In this document: one piece after another, positions 17,231 through 25,362 of the stretch
Layout of the letters: each line of letters begins with the position of its first letter
Numbering within the stretch: the first letter of the stretch is position 1
Assembly: GCA_903915535.1 (NCBI GenBank)
Contig: CAIWTJ010000199.1
Coordinates: 1 to 64,000 of the forward strand
Direction of reading: 5' to 3'
Source of the DNA: Enhydrobacter aerosaccus
GTDB taxonomy: Bacteria > Pseudomonadota > Alphaproteobacteria > Reyranellales > Reyranellaceae
DNA length: 64,000 bases
The notes under the pieces: generated by a model
Database searches by the model: none
What the model was told of the DNA's origin: nothing
Seen by the model: only the letters and a program-made list of their open reading frames with translations
Program-made: the position numbers and the translations under genes

Positions 17231-18057
17231 CGCTCGTCCCGCGGGTTGAGCGCGTCGCGCAGGCCGTCGCCCAGAAGGTTGAAGCAGATCGCTGTGGTGG
17301 CGATGGCGAGCGCGGGCGCCACAAGTATCCACGGCGCCTGGTGCATGAAGCGCCGCGCCTCCGAGATCATCAGGCCCCATTCCGAGGCTGGCGGCTGGGC
17401 GCCGAGGCCCAGGAAGGAGAGCGTGGCGAACAGCATGACGGCGAAGGCCACGCGGATCGTGGCCTCGATGATCAGGGGCGCGGCCACGTTGGGCAGCATC
17501 TCGCGCAGCACGATCCAGCCCGCGCCCTCGCCGCGCGCGATGGCGGCCTTGACGTAGTCCTGCTGGCGCACCGATAGCGCCACCGAGCGCGTGACGCGCG
17601 CCATGCTGGGGGCCACCGAGATCGCGATGGCGAGGGCCGCATTCGTGCTGCCCTTGCCCAGCGTGCTCACCAGGATCAGCGCCAGCAAGAGATGCGGGAT
17701 CGCCATGACCGCATCGATCGTGCGGGTGATCGCCTCGTCCCAGCGCCCGCCGAGATAGGCCGACAGGGTGCCCACGCAGGCGCCCACGAGCGCGCCCGAG
17801 AAAGTGGCGGCGACCGCGAGCGGAATGGTCGAGCTCGCGCCCACCAGCAGGCGGCTCAACACGTCGCGGCCCAGTTGATCGGCGCCGAACCAGTGCCGCG
17901 CGCCGGGCGGCGCGAAGCGGCCGGCGAAATCCATCGCTTCGGGCGAATAAGGGGCGAGCGACCGGCCCAGCAAGCACGCCAGCACGAGCACCGCCAGCAG
18001 CCCAAGACCCAACACGCCCTGCGGCGTGCGCAGCAGCCGGTGCAGCGCGTCAGTCAT
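17227..18057 (-). CDS. Dipeptide/oligopeptide ABC importer permease (DppC-like)
   Basis: A 276-residue permease. It has an N-terminal helix (VLGLGLLAVLVLACLLGRSL), the DppC hallmark RHWFGADQLGRDVLSRLLVG and five further hydrophobic helices. The EAA-like loop is VLREMLPNVAAPLIIE. It overlaps the DppB-like gene by eight bases and the ATPase gene by four, so the transporter is one tightly coupled operon. Confidence 0.94.
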   Translation of the reverse strand: MTDALHRLLRTPQGVLGLGLLAVLVLACLLGRSLAPYSPEAMDFAGRFAPPGARHWFGADQLGRDVLSRLLVGASSTIPLAVAATFSGALVGACVGTLSAYLGGRWDEAITRTIDAVMAIPHLLLALILVSTLGKGSTNAALAIAISVAPSMARVTRSVALSVRQQDYVKAAIARGEGAGWIVLREMLPNVAAPLIIEATIRVAFAVMLFATLSFLGLGAQPPASEWGLMISEARRFMHQAPWILVAPALAIATTAICFNLLGDGLRDALNPRDER

Positions 18058-18997
18058 AGCGGATGCGCCGGTCGATCAGCACGTAGGCGATGTCGGCCAG
18101 GGTATTGGCCACGGCATAGGTCGCGGCCATGATCACCGCGCCCGCCTGGATCGACGGCAGGTCGCGCGAGGTGATGGCCACGATCAGCGCCCGCCCGATG
18201 CCGGGAATAGCGAAGATCTCCTCGACCACGATGATGCCGCCCAGCAGGTAGCCCACATCGAGCGCCACGATCGTGACGGTCGGCAGCAGAGCGTTGCGCA
18301 GCACATGGCGCAGCAGCACGGTGCGCGGCGGCAGACCCTTGAGCCGCGCCGCACGGATATAGTCGCTGTTCAGCACGTCGATCGTCTCGGAGCGGACCAT
18401 GCGCGAGACATGCGCCACCATGATCAGCGACACGGTCACGACCGGCAGGATGAGATGGCGAATGCTGTCGGCGAGGTCTTCGCCCGGCGGGACGTACCCT
18501 GTCGCCGGCAGAAGCTGGAAATAGTCGGCGACCACGATCAGCAGCAGAGTCGCCGTCACGAACTCGGGGAAAGACACGCCGAGATAGGAGACCAGGCTCG
18601 ACATCAGGTCCGCCGCCTTGCCGCGCCGCAGCGCCGCCCACATGCCGAGCGGCACGGCGATCACCAGCATCACCACCAGCGACGCACCGCCCAACAGCAG
18701 CGATCGCCCCAGCGCCGTGAACATCGCCGGCCCAACCGGCTGGCTGGTGCGCATCGAGGTGCCGAAGTCGCCTTGCAGCAGGGCCGACAGCCAGTGCCAG
18801 TATTGCAGCCAGGCGGGATCGCCCAGGCCCAGCCGCTCGCGCACCGCCGCCAGCGCCGCGGGGGTGGCGTTCTCGCCCAGCAGCGTCACCGCCGCGTCCG
18901 CCGGCAGGATCTGCGTCAGCCCGAACACCAGGACCGAGACGACCAGCAGCGTGTAGAGGACCGTGAAGAAACGCCGCAGCAGCCAGGCGAGTGTCAC
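18050..18997 (-). CDS. Dipeptide/oligopeptide ABC importer permease (DppB-like)
   Basis: A 315-residue permease. The N-terminal helix LLRRFFTVLYTLLVVSVLVF and the DppB region RERLGLGDPAWLQYWHWLSA are typical, followed by the conserved FGTSMRTSQPV and the coupling loop GLPPRTVLLRHVLRNALLPT. It forms the membrane channel with the DppC-like product. It starts three bases after the binding-protein stop. Confidence 0.94.
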   Translation of the reverse strand: MTLAWLLRRFFTVLYTLLVVSVLVFGLTQILPADAAVTLLGENATPAALAAVRERLGLGDPAWLQYWHWLSALLQGDFGTSMRTSQPVGPAMFTALGRSLLLGGASLVVMLVIAVPLGMWAALRRGKAADLMSSLVSYLGVSFPEFVTATLLLIVVADYFQLLPATGYVPPGEDLADSIRHLILPVVTVSLIMVAHVSRMVRSETIDVLNSDYIRAARLKGLPPRTVLLRHVLRNALLPTVTIVALDVGYLLGGIIVVEEIFAIPGIGRALIVAITSRDLPSIQAGAVIMAATYAVANTLADIAYVLIDRRIRYD

Positions 18998-19000
18998 GCT

Positions 19001-20557
19001 CTATCCACGTTTCGGCGCGCCATCGTCGAGCCAGACCTTCTCGAAGCGATAGATGTGGCCACGCGGATGCAGCGCATAGCCCTTCACGTAGGAGCGCTTG
19101 CCGGCCAGGAGATCGAAGAAGAGCGGGATGATGGAGGGCGTCTCGGCATACATCATGTCCTGCGCCTTGCCGTAGATCTCGGTGCGCTTGGCCTCGTCGC
19201 TGGTGTGCCGCGCTTCCGCCACCAGCGCATCGAACGCGGCATTGTTCCAGCGCGTCTCGTTCCACGCCGCGTTGGAGGTGTAGAGCAGCGAGAACACGCC
19301 ATCGACCGTCTGCTGGGTGTTGTAGAAGCCGATATAGAACGATCCCTTCTTCCACACCTGGTCGAGATAGGCCGCGTGCGGCATGGTCTGCACGGTGATC
19401 CGGAAGCCCGCAGGCTTGGCCATCTCGCGGACGGCGACAGCCAGCTGGGTGCGCGTGCCGGGATTGTCGGACGCGATCAGCGTGAGGTCGATGCCGTCGG
19501 GATATCCCGCCTCGGCCAGCAGCTTCTTCGCCTGCGCGATGTCGACCTTCTTGGCCGGCTCCTTCTTGAAGTAGCGATAGATCGAGTTCACCGGCACGTC
19601 GTCGCCGGGCTTGCCGGCGTCGAGCGCCACGAAGCCGACCAGGGCGTCGCGATCGACGCAGAGCGACAGCGCCTTGCGCACGCGCAGGTCGTTGAACGGC
19701 TTGGCGTCGCAGCCCATGTTGATGTTGAGGAACTGGCCCGACGGCACCTGCAGGGCGTCGACGCCGCGCACGTTCTTCAGCCGGCCGAACTCGCTCTGGG
19801 CCGTGATCGCCATCAGGTCGTTGTCGCCGGACAGGAGCGCGGACGTCTCCGCGGAGCTGTCGGGATAGACGCGTATCTCGACACGGTCGAGATAGGGCTG
19901 CTCGGGAATGAAGTAGTGTGGATTGCGCTCGAGCACGATCAGCCGGTCGGGTTCGTAGGTCGCGAGCTTGAACGGGCCCGTGCCGACCGACTCGCGCGAC
20001 AGCCTGGCGAGGTCGCCCGTGGCGATGGCGGCCGGAATGATGCGCGTGCCGAACACCGCCGCCGTCGCCGGCAGGTCGGCATAGGCGGTGTTGAGGCGAA
20101 ACAGCACCGTCTCATCGTCGACGGCGACCGGCTCCTTGATCATCGAGACGATCGCCCGCGCGGGCGATGCCGTCTTGGGATCCAGGATCGCGACATAGGT
20201 CGCCGCGACATCCTTGGCCGTACAGGGCGAACCGTCGCTGAACTTCACGCCCGGGCGCAGCTTGAATGTCCATTCGGTGAAGTCGGCATTGGCCGACCAC
20301 GAGAGCGCGAGGTCGGGCAGCGGCGCCATCCCGGTCGTGAGCGTCGTGAGGTTGCTGTAGCAGAGCTCGGCGATCATGTGCTCGGGATTGACCCGGGTGC
20401 GCAGCGGATGGATCACGCTCGCCGCCTGGTCGACCGAAATGCGCAAGGTGCCGCCGCGGCGCGGCGTCCCCTGCGCCAGGACCTCGGACGCGCCGAGCGA
20501 TTGGAGAGCAAGGCCGGCGGTGCCCGCCAGAAGGGATCGCCTCATCAAGTCTGCCAT
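19001..20557 (-). CDS. Dipeptide/oligopeptide ABC importer substrate-binding protein (family 5)
   Basis: A 518-residue periplasmic protein. The N-terminus MRRSLLAGTAGLALQSLG has a twin-arginine-like export signal. Family-5 signatures include NPEHMIAELCYSNLTTL, FKLRPGVKFSDGSPCTAKDV and GTGPFKL. Start ATG 20557 has a strong GGGAGG ribosome site. It heads the importer operon (20557 to 15653). The ligand is likely a small peptide or peptide-like amine; family-5 proteins also bind other compounds, so this is not certain. Confidence 0.93.
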   Translation of the reverse strand: MADLMRRSLLAGTAGLALQSLGASEVLAQGTPRRGGTLRISVDQAASVIHPLRTRVNPEHMIAELCYSNLTTLTTGMAPLPDLALSWSANADFTEWTFKLRPGVKFSDGSPCTAKDVAATYVAILDPKTASPARAIVSMIKEPVAVDDETVLFRLNTAYADLPATAAVFGTRIIPAAIATGDLARLSRESVGTGPFKLATYEPDRLIVLERNPHYFIPEQPYLDRVEIRVYPDSSAETSALLSGDNDLMAITAQSEFGRLKNVRGVDALQVPSGQFLNINMGCDAKPFNDLRVRKALSLCVDRDALVGFVALDAGKPGDDVPVNSIYRYFKKEPAKKVDIAQAKKLLAEAGYPDGIDLTLIASDNPGTRTQLAVAVREMAKPAGFRITVQTMPHAAYLDQVWKKGSFYIGFYNTQQTVDGVFSLLYTSNAAWNETRWNNAAFDALVAEARHTSDEAKRTEIYGKAQDMMYAETPSIIPLFFDLLAGKRSYVKGYALHPRGHIYRFEKVWLDDGAPKRG

Positions 20558-20653
20558 CGCAATCCTCCCGTCCCCGACCGACCCATTTCTAGGTCATTTC
20601 ATCATAGATATCTATTTTCACGCCGTGCAGAAGACGTGCCAGTCATCGTCGTG

Positions 20654-21430
20654 CTACGCGATCGCGCGGCCGCCATCGACGTAGAGATTGACGCCGTTGA
20701 TATAGGCGCCGGCATCGGAACACAGCAGCAAGGCGGCGCCCGCGAGATCGTCGGGTTGGCCGAGCCGGCCGGCCGGAATGCGCTGGACCAACGCCTCGCC
20801 TTCCGTTGCCATCTGCGCGCGGTTGCGCGCCGTGAGGATCGCGCCCGGCGCGAGATTGTTCACCGTCACGCCCTGGCCGCCGAACTGCCGCGCGAGATTC
20901 CACGCCCAGTTCAATTGCGCGGCCTTGGTTCCGGCATAGACCATCATCTGCGGATGCGGCCTTACTTGCTGGACGCTGCCGATGGTCACGACACGGCCCC
21001 AGCCGCGCGTGCCCATGGGCGGAACGAGATCCTGCAACAGCTCGAGCGGACTGCGCAGGTTGACGGCGATCTGCCTGTCGAACCGCTTGCGATCGATCGC
21101 GTGATAGGCCTCCGGCAGTTCGATCGAGGCATTGAGGACCAGGATATCGACCGGCGACCAGGCGGAGACTGCGGCCGCCAGGAGGTGCCCCGCGTCATCC
21201 AGGGCGAAGTCCTGGCAAAAGGCGCGCGCCGTTCCGCCGCCCTGCTCGATCTCGCGTACCACGGCGTCCGCATCCGTCCGCTCCTCGGCCGTATCGGCGT
21301 GATGGATCGCGAGCCGCGCACCGGCTTCCGCCAGCGCCAGCGCAATCGCCCGGCCAATTTCGCGGCGGGCACCGGTGACGAGGGCGGTGCGGTTCGAGAG
21401 ACGAAAGCGGTCGAGGACGTTTGACGGCAT
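20654..21430 (-). CDS. SDR-family oxidoreductase
   Basis: A 258-residue classical short-chain dehydrogenase. The cofactor loop is TGARREIG (17-26), the structural motif is NASI in place of NNAG, the catalytic Ser lies in TIGSVQQ, and Tyr-Lys in MVYAGTKAAQ. The C-terminus ends VDGGRAIA as in FabG-like enzymes. An NAD(P)-dependent alcohol/ketone or sugar oxidation is expected; the substrate is not evident. It is divergent from the Bug receptor gene. Confidence 0.92.
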   Translation of the reverse strand: MPSNVLDRFRLSNRTALVTGARREIGRAIALALAEAGARLAIHHADTAEERTDADAVVREIEQGGGTARAFCQDFALDDAGHLLAAAVSAWSPVDILVLNASIELPEAYHAIDRKRFDRQIAVNLRSPLELLQDLVPPMGTRGWGRVVTIGSVQQVRPHPQMMVYAGTKAAQLNWAWNLARQFGGQGVTVNNLAPGAILTARNRAQMATEGEALVQRIPAGRLGQPDDLAGAALLLCSDAGAYINGVNLYVDGGRAIA

Positions 21431-21512
21431 GAAGGCACACTATTTGATCGAGCGGGATGAGAGTATCGTTCCCGCCCAAGGCGATCTTCAAGCCGTCCGG
21501 GGAGACCAAACG

Positions 21513-22496
21513 ATGCTCAAGAGACTGACGCGGCGGAAGCTGCTCGCGGGCGCCGGCTTCGCGGCGGCGAGCATACCGCGCTCCGGCGCGCGCGCGGCAG
21601 ACCCGTGGCCCAGCAAGCCGATCCGCGTCGTGATGCCGTTCGGCGCCGGCGGGTCGATGGACGTGCTGTCGCGGCTGCTGGCCCCGATCGTGTCGGAGCA
21701 GCTCGGCCAGTCGGTCGTGGTCGAGAATCGCGCGGGCGCCACCGGCACGGTGGCGATGGCCTATGTCGCTTCGGCGCCGGCCGACGGCTACACGCTGATG
21801 TTCACGGGCAGCAGCTATCCGATCATCTCGCTTCTGATGCCCAACCTTCCCTTCACCATGGACGCCTTCACGCCGCTGTCGCGGCTCACCATCGGGCCCA
21901 CCATCCTGTGCGTGCCCAGCCAGCTCGGCATCAAGACGATCGCCGAGTTCGTGGCGGCCGCCAAGGCGCGGCCGGGCAAATGGTCCTACGGCAGTTCGGG
22001 CATCGGCACGTCGGTGCATCTGGGCGGCGAGCTCTTCAAGATGGACGCGGGCGTCGACCTGGCGCACGTCCCCTATCGCGCCACGCCCGCGATCGTCGCC
22101 GACTTGCTGGAGCAGCGCCTGCAGATGTCGGTGCTGGGCGTGACGGATGTGCGGCAGTACATCCTCTCCGGCCAGGTCCGTGGCCTCGCCCTCAGCCACA
22201 CCGAGCGGATGCCGGAGTTCCCCGACATTCCGACCTTCAGGGAAGTGGGCTATCCCAACGTCCGCGCCAGCAACGATTTCGGCATCGCGATGAGGTCCGA
22301 CACGCCCGCGCCCATCAAGGCGCGGATCGAAGAAGCATATCGTGCAGCCGTGCGGCGGCCGGAAGTCGTGCAACGGCTGACGGACATCGGCTTGATCGTC
22401 GTCGCGACCTCGTCGGCGGAGTTCTCGCGCGTGCTGGCGGAGGACACCGCCCGCTACGTCGAGGTCATTCGCAAAGCCAACATCAAGCTCGAGTAG
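21513..22496 (+). CDS. Bug-family (tripartite tricarboxylate transporter) binding protein
   Basis: A 327-residue periplasmic receptor. A twin-arginine-type signal (RRKLLAGAGFAAASIPRSGA) precedes the Bug core: WPSKPIRVVMPFGAGGSMDV, VVENRAGATGTVAM, YRATPAIVADLLEQRLQM. Bug proteins capture carboxylates for TctA/TctB-type permeases. No permease genes are near, so it is an orphan receptor, as is common in these bacteria. ATG 21513 has a GGGGAG ribosome site eight bases upstream; the open frame extends further up but without a better start. Confidence 0.93.
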   Translation: MLKRLTRRKLLAGAGFAAASIPRSGARAADPWPSKPIRVVMPFGAGGSMDVLSRLLAPIVSEQLGQSVVVENRAGATGTVAMAYVASAPADGYTLMFTGSSYPIISLLMPNLPFTMDAFTPLSRLTIGPTILCVPSQLGIKTIAEFVAAAKARPGKWSYGSSGIGTSVHLGGELFKMDAGVDLAHVPYRATPAIVADLLEQRLQMSVLGVTDVRQYILSGQVRGLALSHTERMPEFPDIPTFREVGYPNVRASNDFGIAMRSDTPAPIKARIEEAYRAAVRRPEVVQRLTDIGLIVVATSSAEFSRVLAEDTARYVEVIRKANIKLE

Positions 22497-22510
22497 AGGA
22501 CAGAACGTTC

Positions 22511-23482
22511 ATGCCAAAGGGTAGCGTTGCGATCGGCATCATCGGTGCCGGCATCATGGGCGAGCGGTTGCTCACGGCCATTCTCCAGCAGGATCCCGAC
22601 CTGCTGCATGTCTGCGGCATCTGGGATCCCGCGCCGGCCGCAATGCAGCGCATGGCCAAGGCCTTTCCGCAGGTGCCGCGCCTTGCCGATGCGGCCGCGA
22701 TCATCGCCGCAAGCGACTGCGTCTATGTGGCCTCGCCTCCCGCCTCGCATCTCGGTCACGCCCGCGCCGCTCTCGCGGCGGGCAAGAGCTTCTTCGGCGA
22801 GAAGCCGCTGGCCGTCGATGTCGCCGATTCGCGTGCCTTCGTGGCCGAAGCCGGCAGCCGGGGCGCCATCAACTTTCCCTTCGCCTCCTCTCCCGCCGTG
22901 GCGGAGATCCGGAGCTGGATCGACGCGGGCGAGATCGGCACGCCGCGACGCATCGAGATCGAAGTGGCCTTCGCCACCTGGCCGCGCTCGTGGCAGGCGG
23001 ATGCTGCCGGCTGGCTCGACAAGCCCGCGCAGGGCGGCTTCACGCGCGAGGTCGTCTCGCATTTCCTCTTTCTCTCCCGACGCCTGGGCGGCGCCTTGGG
23101 AGAACTGAAGGGCAGCGCGTCTTTCCCGGACGACGGCAAGTCCGAGCGCCGCATCGCGGCCACCCTGCGCGCCGGCACGGTGCCCCTGACGCTCACGGGC
23201 GCCGTCGGCCAGACGCCGAAGGACGATCACAACATCTGGATGCTGGAAGGCGACAAGGGCGCCGTGCGCCTCTGCGACTGGTCGATCGCCGAGCGGCGCC
23301 GGCCCGACGGCTCCTGGCAACGCTCGCCCGAAGCGCTCCCCAACACGCAGGCGCGGCCGCTGGCACTCAAGCGGCAACTGGAAGGCGTGGTGAGACTCGC
23401 GCGCGGCGAGCCGCACCACCTCGCGACGCTCGCGGAGGCTTTCGACGTGCAGCAGATCGTCGAGGGCATCCTCGCGGGCTAA
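22511..23482 (+). CDS. Gfo/Idh/MocA-family oxidoreductase
   Basis: A 323-residue NAD(P)-dependent dehydrogenase. The Rossmann motif is IGIIGAGIMGERLL (9-22). CVYVASPPASHLGHARAAL and FFGEKPLAVDV carry the conserved EKP lysine. The C-terminal half is the usual alpha/beta substrate domain. Start ATG 22511 follows AGAGGA at the end of the Bug gene, 14 bases away, so the two are co-transcribed. It probably oxidises a sugar or polyol; the substrate is unknown. The frame stays open far upstream in the shadow of the Bug gene. Confidence 0.92.
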   Translation: MPKGSVAIGIIGAGIMGERLLTAILQQDPDLLHVCGIWDPAPAAMQRMAKAFPQVPRLADAAAIIAASDCVYVASPPASHLGHARAALAAGKSFFGEKPLAVDVADSRAFVAEAGSRGAINFPFASSPAVAEIRSWIDAGEIGTPRRIEIEVAFATWPRSWQADAAGWLDKPAQGGFTREVVSHFLFLSRRLGGALGELKGSASFPDDGKSERRIAATLRAGTVPLTLTGAVGQTPKDDHNIWMLEGDKGAVRLCDWSIAERRRPDGSWQRSPEALPNTQARPLALKRQLEGVVRLARGEPHHLATLAEAFDVQQIVEGILAG

Positions 23483-23490
23483 GGCTCTGA

Positions 23491-23564
23491 TTGTCATCCC
23501 GAGCGCAGCGAGAGATCCTTACCTTCCACTGACTAAAGATCCCTCGCTGCGCTCGGGATGACAA
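23491..23564. repeat. Long intergenic hairpin repeat
   Basis: TTGTCATCCCGAGCGCAGCG (23491-23510) is repeated inverted as CGCTGCGCTCGGGATGACAA (23545-23564). The arms continue inward with one mismatch and a small bulge, to about 28 paired bases around a 16-base loop. This motif is a widespread intergenic palindrome in high-GC proteobacteria. Between the end of the Gfo/Idh gene and the end of the convergent RidA gene it could act as a bidirectional terminator. Confidence 0.85.
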
Positions 23565-23598
23565 AGGTTCCTGGACAAACAGTTGTGCGTTTCCGACT

Positions 23599-24015
23599 TC
23601 AGTCCGGTATGACCGCGGTGCCGTCGATCTCGACGAGCCACTCGGGACGCGCGAGGGCCTGGACCACGAGGCCGGTCGAGACCGGATGCACGCCCTTGAT
23701 GTATTCGCCCATGGTGCGATAGACCGCCTCGCGATGGCGAACGTCGGTGATGTAGACCACGACCTTCACCAGATGCTCCATCTTGCCGCCGGCTTCCTCG
23801 ATCAGCTGCTTGATGTTCTGCATCACCTTGTGCGTCTGCTCGGCGGGATCGTGGCTCTTGAGATTGACAGCGTCGTCGAGGTTCTGCGGGCACTGACCGC
23901 GCAGCCAGACGGTCCTGCCGCCGCGCGTGACCACCGCCTGGCAGAAGTCGTTGTCGAGCTTCTGCTCGGGATAGGTGTCCTTCGAATTGAACTCCCGGAT
24001 TCTCTGGTGCGCCAT
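23599..24015 (-). CDS. RidA (YjgF/YER057c/UK114) family protein
   Basis: A 138-residue RidA-fold protein. Family features are VWLRGQCPQNLDD, THKVMQNIKQLIEEAGG and LVKVVVYITDVRHREAVY. The arginine that marks true imine deaminases (usually in a RS/RxxV segment near residue 105) is not evident in GVHPVSTGLVVQALARPE, so it likely belongs to a different RidA subgroup. Its start abuts the stop of the flavin monooxygenase gene, so the two are co-transcribed. It may clear a reactive enamine/imine product of that enzyme; this is inference. Confidence 0.9.
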   Translation of the reverse strand: MAHQRIREFNSKDTYPEQKLDNDFCQAVVTRGGRTVWLRGQCPQNLDDAVNLKSHDPAEQTHKVMQNIKQLIEEAGGKMEHLVKVVVYITDVRHREAVYRTMGEYIKGVHPVSTGLVVQALARPEWLVEIDGTAVIPD

Positions 24016-25284
24016 CTATCGTGCTCCGCGGCTGACGGACTCGTTGTACTCCCGGTACGAGCGCTGGATCGAGATCTGGTCCGCGAGATAGCGCGCATCA
24101 TGCCAGACGCCCCAGATGAAGCTCGAGCCGCGGCGCGACTGCCACGGCAGTCCCAGGAAATAGAGTCCGGGTTCGGTCGACACGCCGCGCTGGTGCTTCG
24201 GCTTGCCGGTCTCGTCGAACGCGCCGACCTCCAGCCAGCCGTAATCGAAGGCATAACCCGTGGCCCAGACGATCGTGGTGATGCCGGCGTCCTTGAGGTC
24301 CAGCTCGAGGATCGGATCGGTGACACAGGCCGGGTCGGGAGCAATCACGCGCGCTTCAGGTTCGTGCGGTAACTCGATACCGTTGCGCTCGGCAAAGGCG
24401 TCGGCCTCGTCCAGCACCGACAGATAATCGGCGTCGCCCCGCTTGAGGTTTTCCGCGAGGTCGGAGGCGAAAGTCATGGTGCCGTTCTTGTAGGCCTTGG
24501 TCATGCCCAGCAGGGTCATTCCCCGCTCGGCGTAGCGCCTGAACTCGACCGTGTGTCCGCCGTTCGCCCCGCTCACCGAGATGGTGATGTGCTGGGCGCC
24601 CGGCGTGGGTGCTGCGATGTCCCACTTGCCCAGCACGCCCAGCCACCAGCAATAGTCACGCCCGCGATAGGCGCGCGGCGGCCGCGCGTGCGGACCGACC
24701 GAGAGATAGACGCGCCGGCCCGCGCGCAGCAGTTCGTCGGCGATCTGTCCGCCCGACGAGCCCGCGCCCACGACCAGCACGGCCCCCTCCGGCAACTGCG
24801 CCGGATTGCGGTACTCGTTCGAGTGGATCTGCTTCACGCCGGCGTCGCGCGGCACCAGATCGGGGATCACCGGGTGATGAAAGGCGCCGGTCGCCACGAC
24901 CAGGCTCCGCGCCTCGATCGTGCCCTTCGACGTCTCGACGCGAAAGCCGGGACGGCCCGCCAGCCGCGTGGCCCTCTGCACCTCGACGCCGGTGCGGATG
25001 GGCGCCTTGATCATCTCCGAGTAGGCCACGAAATAGTCGGCGACTTTTTCCTTCGGCACGAAATCGTCGGGATGCGCGCCGGGAAACGCCATGCCCGGAA
25101 AGCGGTCGTGCCAGGCGGGACCGTTGGCGACCAGCGAGTCCCAGCGCTCGGAGCGCCAGCGCTCGGCGATGCGGTGGCGTTCGAGGACGAGATGGGGAAT
25201 GCCCGCCTTGCCGAGATGCTCGCTCATGGCGATGCCCGCCTGCCCCGCGCCCACGACAAGCGTATCGATTACTTCAACCGGCAT
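24016..25284 (-). CDS. Flavin-containing monooxygenase (CzcO/FMO-like)
   Basis: A 422-residue FAD- and NADPH-binding enzyme. The FAD motif is DTLVVGAGQAGIAMSEHLG (7-25), the NADPH motif GAVLVVGAGSSGGQIADEL, and the C-terminal ATG-type motif TTIVWATGYAFDYGWLE. The conserved WRSERWDSL and NGPAWHDRFPG are typical of bacterial FMO/Baeyer-Villiger relatives. It should hydroxylate a nucleophilic nitrogen, sulfur or ketone substrate that is not identified. It is first of the pair with the RidA gene. Confidence 0.92.
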   Translation of the reverse strand: MPVEVIDTLVVGAGQAGIAMSEHLGKAGIPHLVLERHRIAERWRSERWDSLVANGPAWHDRFPGMAFPGAHPDDFVPKEKVADYFVAYSEMIKAPIRTGVEVQRATRLAGRPGFRVETSKGTIEARSLVVATGAFHHPVIPDLVPRDAGVKQIHSNEYRNPAQLPEGAVLVVGAGSSGGQIADELLRAGRRVYLSVGPHARPPRAYRGRDYCWWLGVLGKWDIAAPTPGAQHITISVSGANGGHTVEFRRYAERGMTLLGMTKAYKNGTMTFASDLAENLKRGDADYLSVLDEADAFAERNGIELPHEPEARVIAPDPACVTDPILELDLKDAGITTIVWATGYAFDYGWLEVGAFDETGKPKHQRGVSTEPGLYFLGLPWQSRRGSSFIWGVWHDARYLADQISIQRSYREYNESVSRGAR

Positions 25285-25362
25285 CGCACCCCTTCACTCC
25301 CAACATTGCCGCCAAAGACTACTTTCATTGGACCGCGCCCGCCACCGCGCTAGAGTCGGCGC

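Noticed and set aside
18026-21424. A 1132-codon open frame antisense to the dipeptide importer
   Set aside because: It runs across four genes with clear families on the other strand and shows only Arg/His/Gln-rich sequence with no domain.
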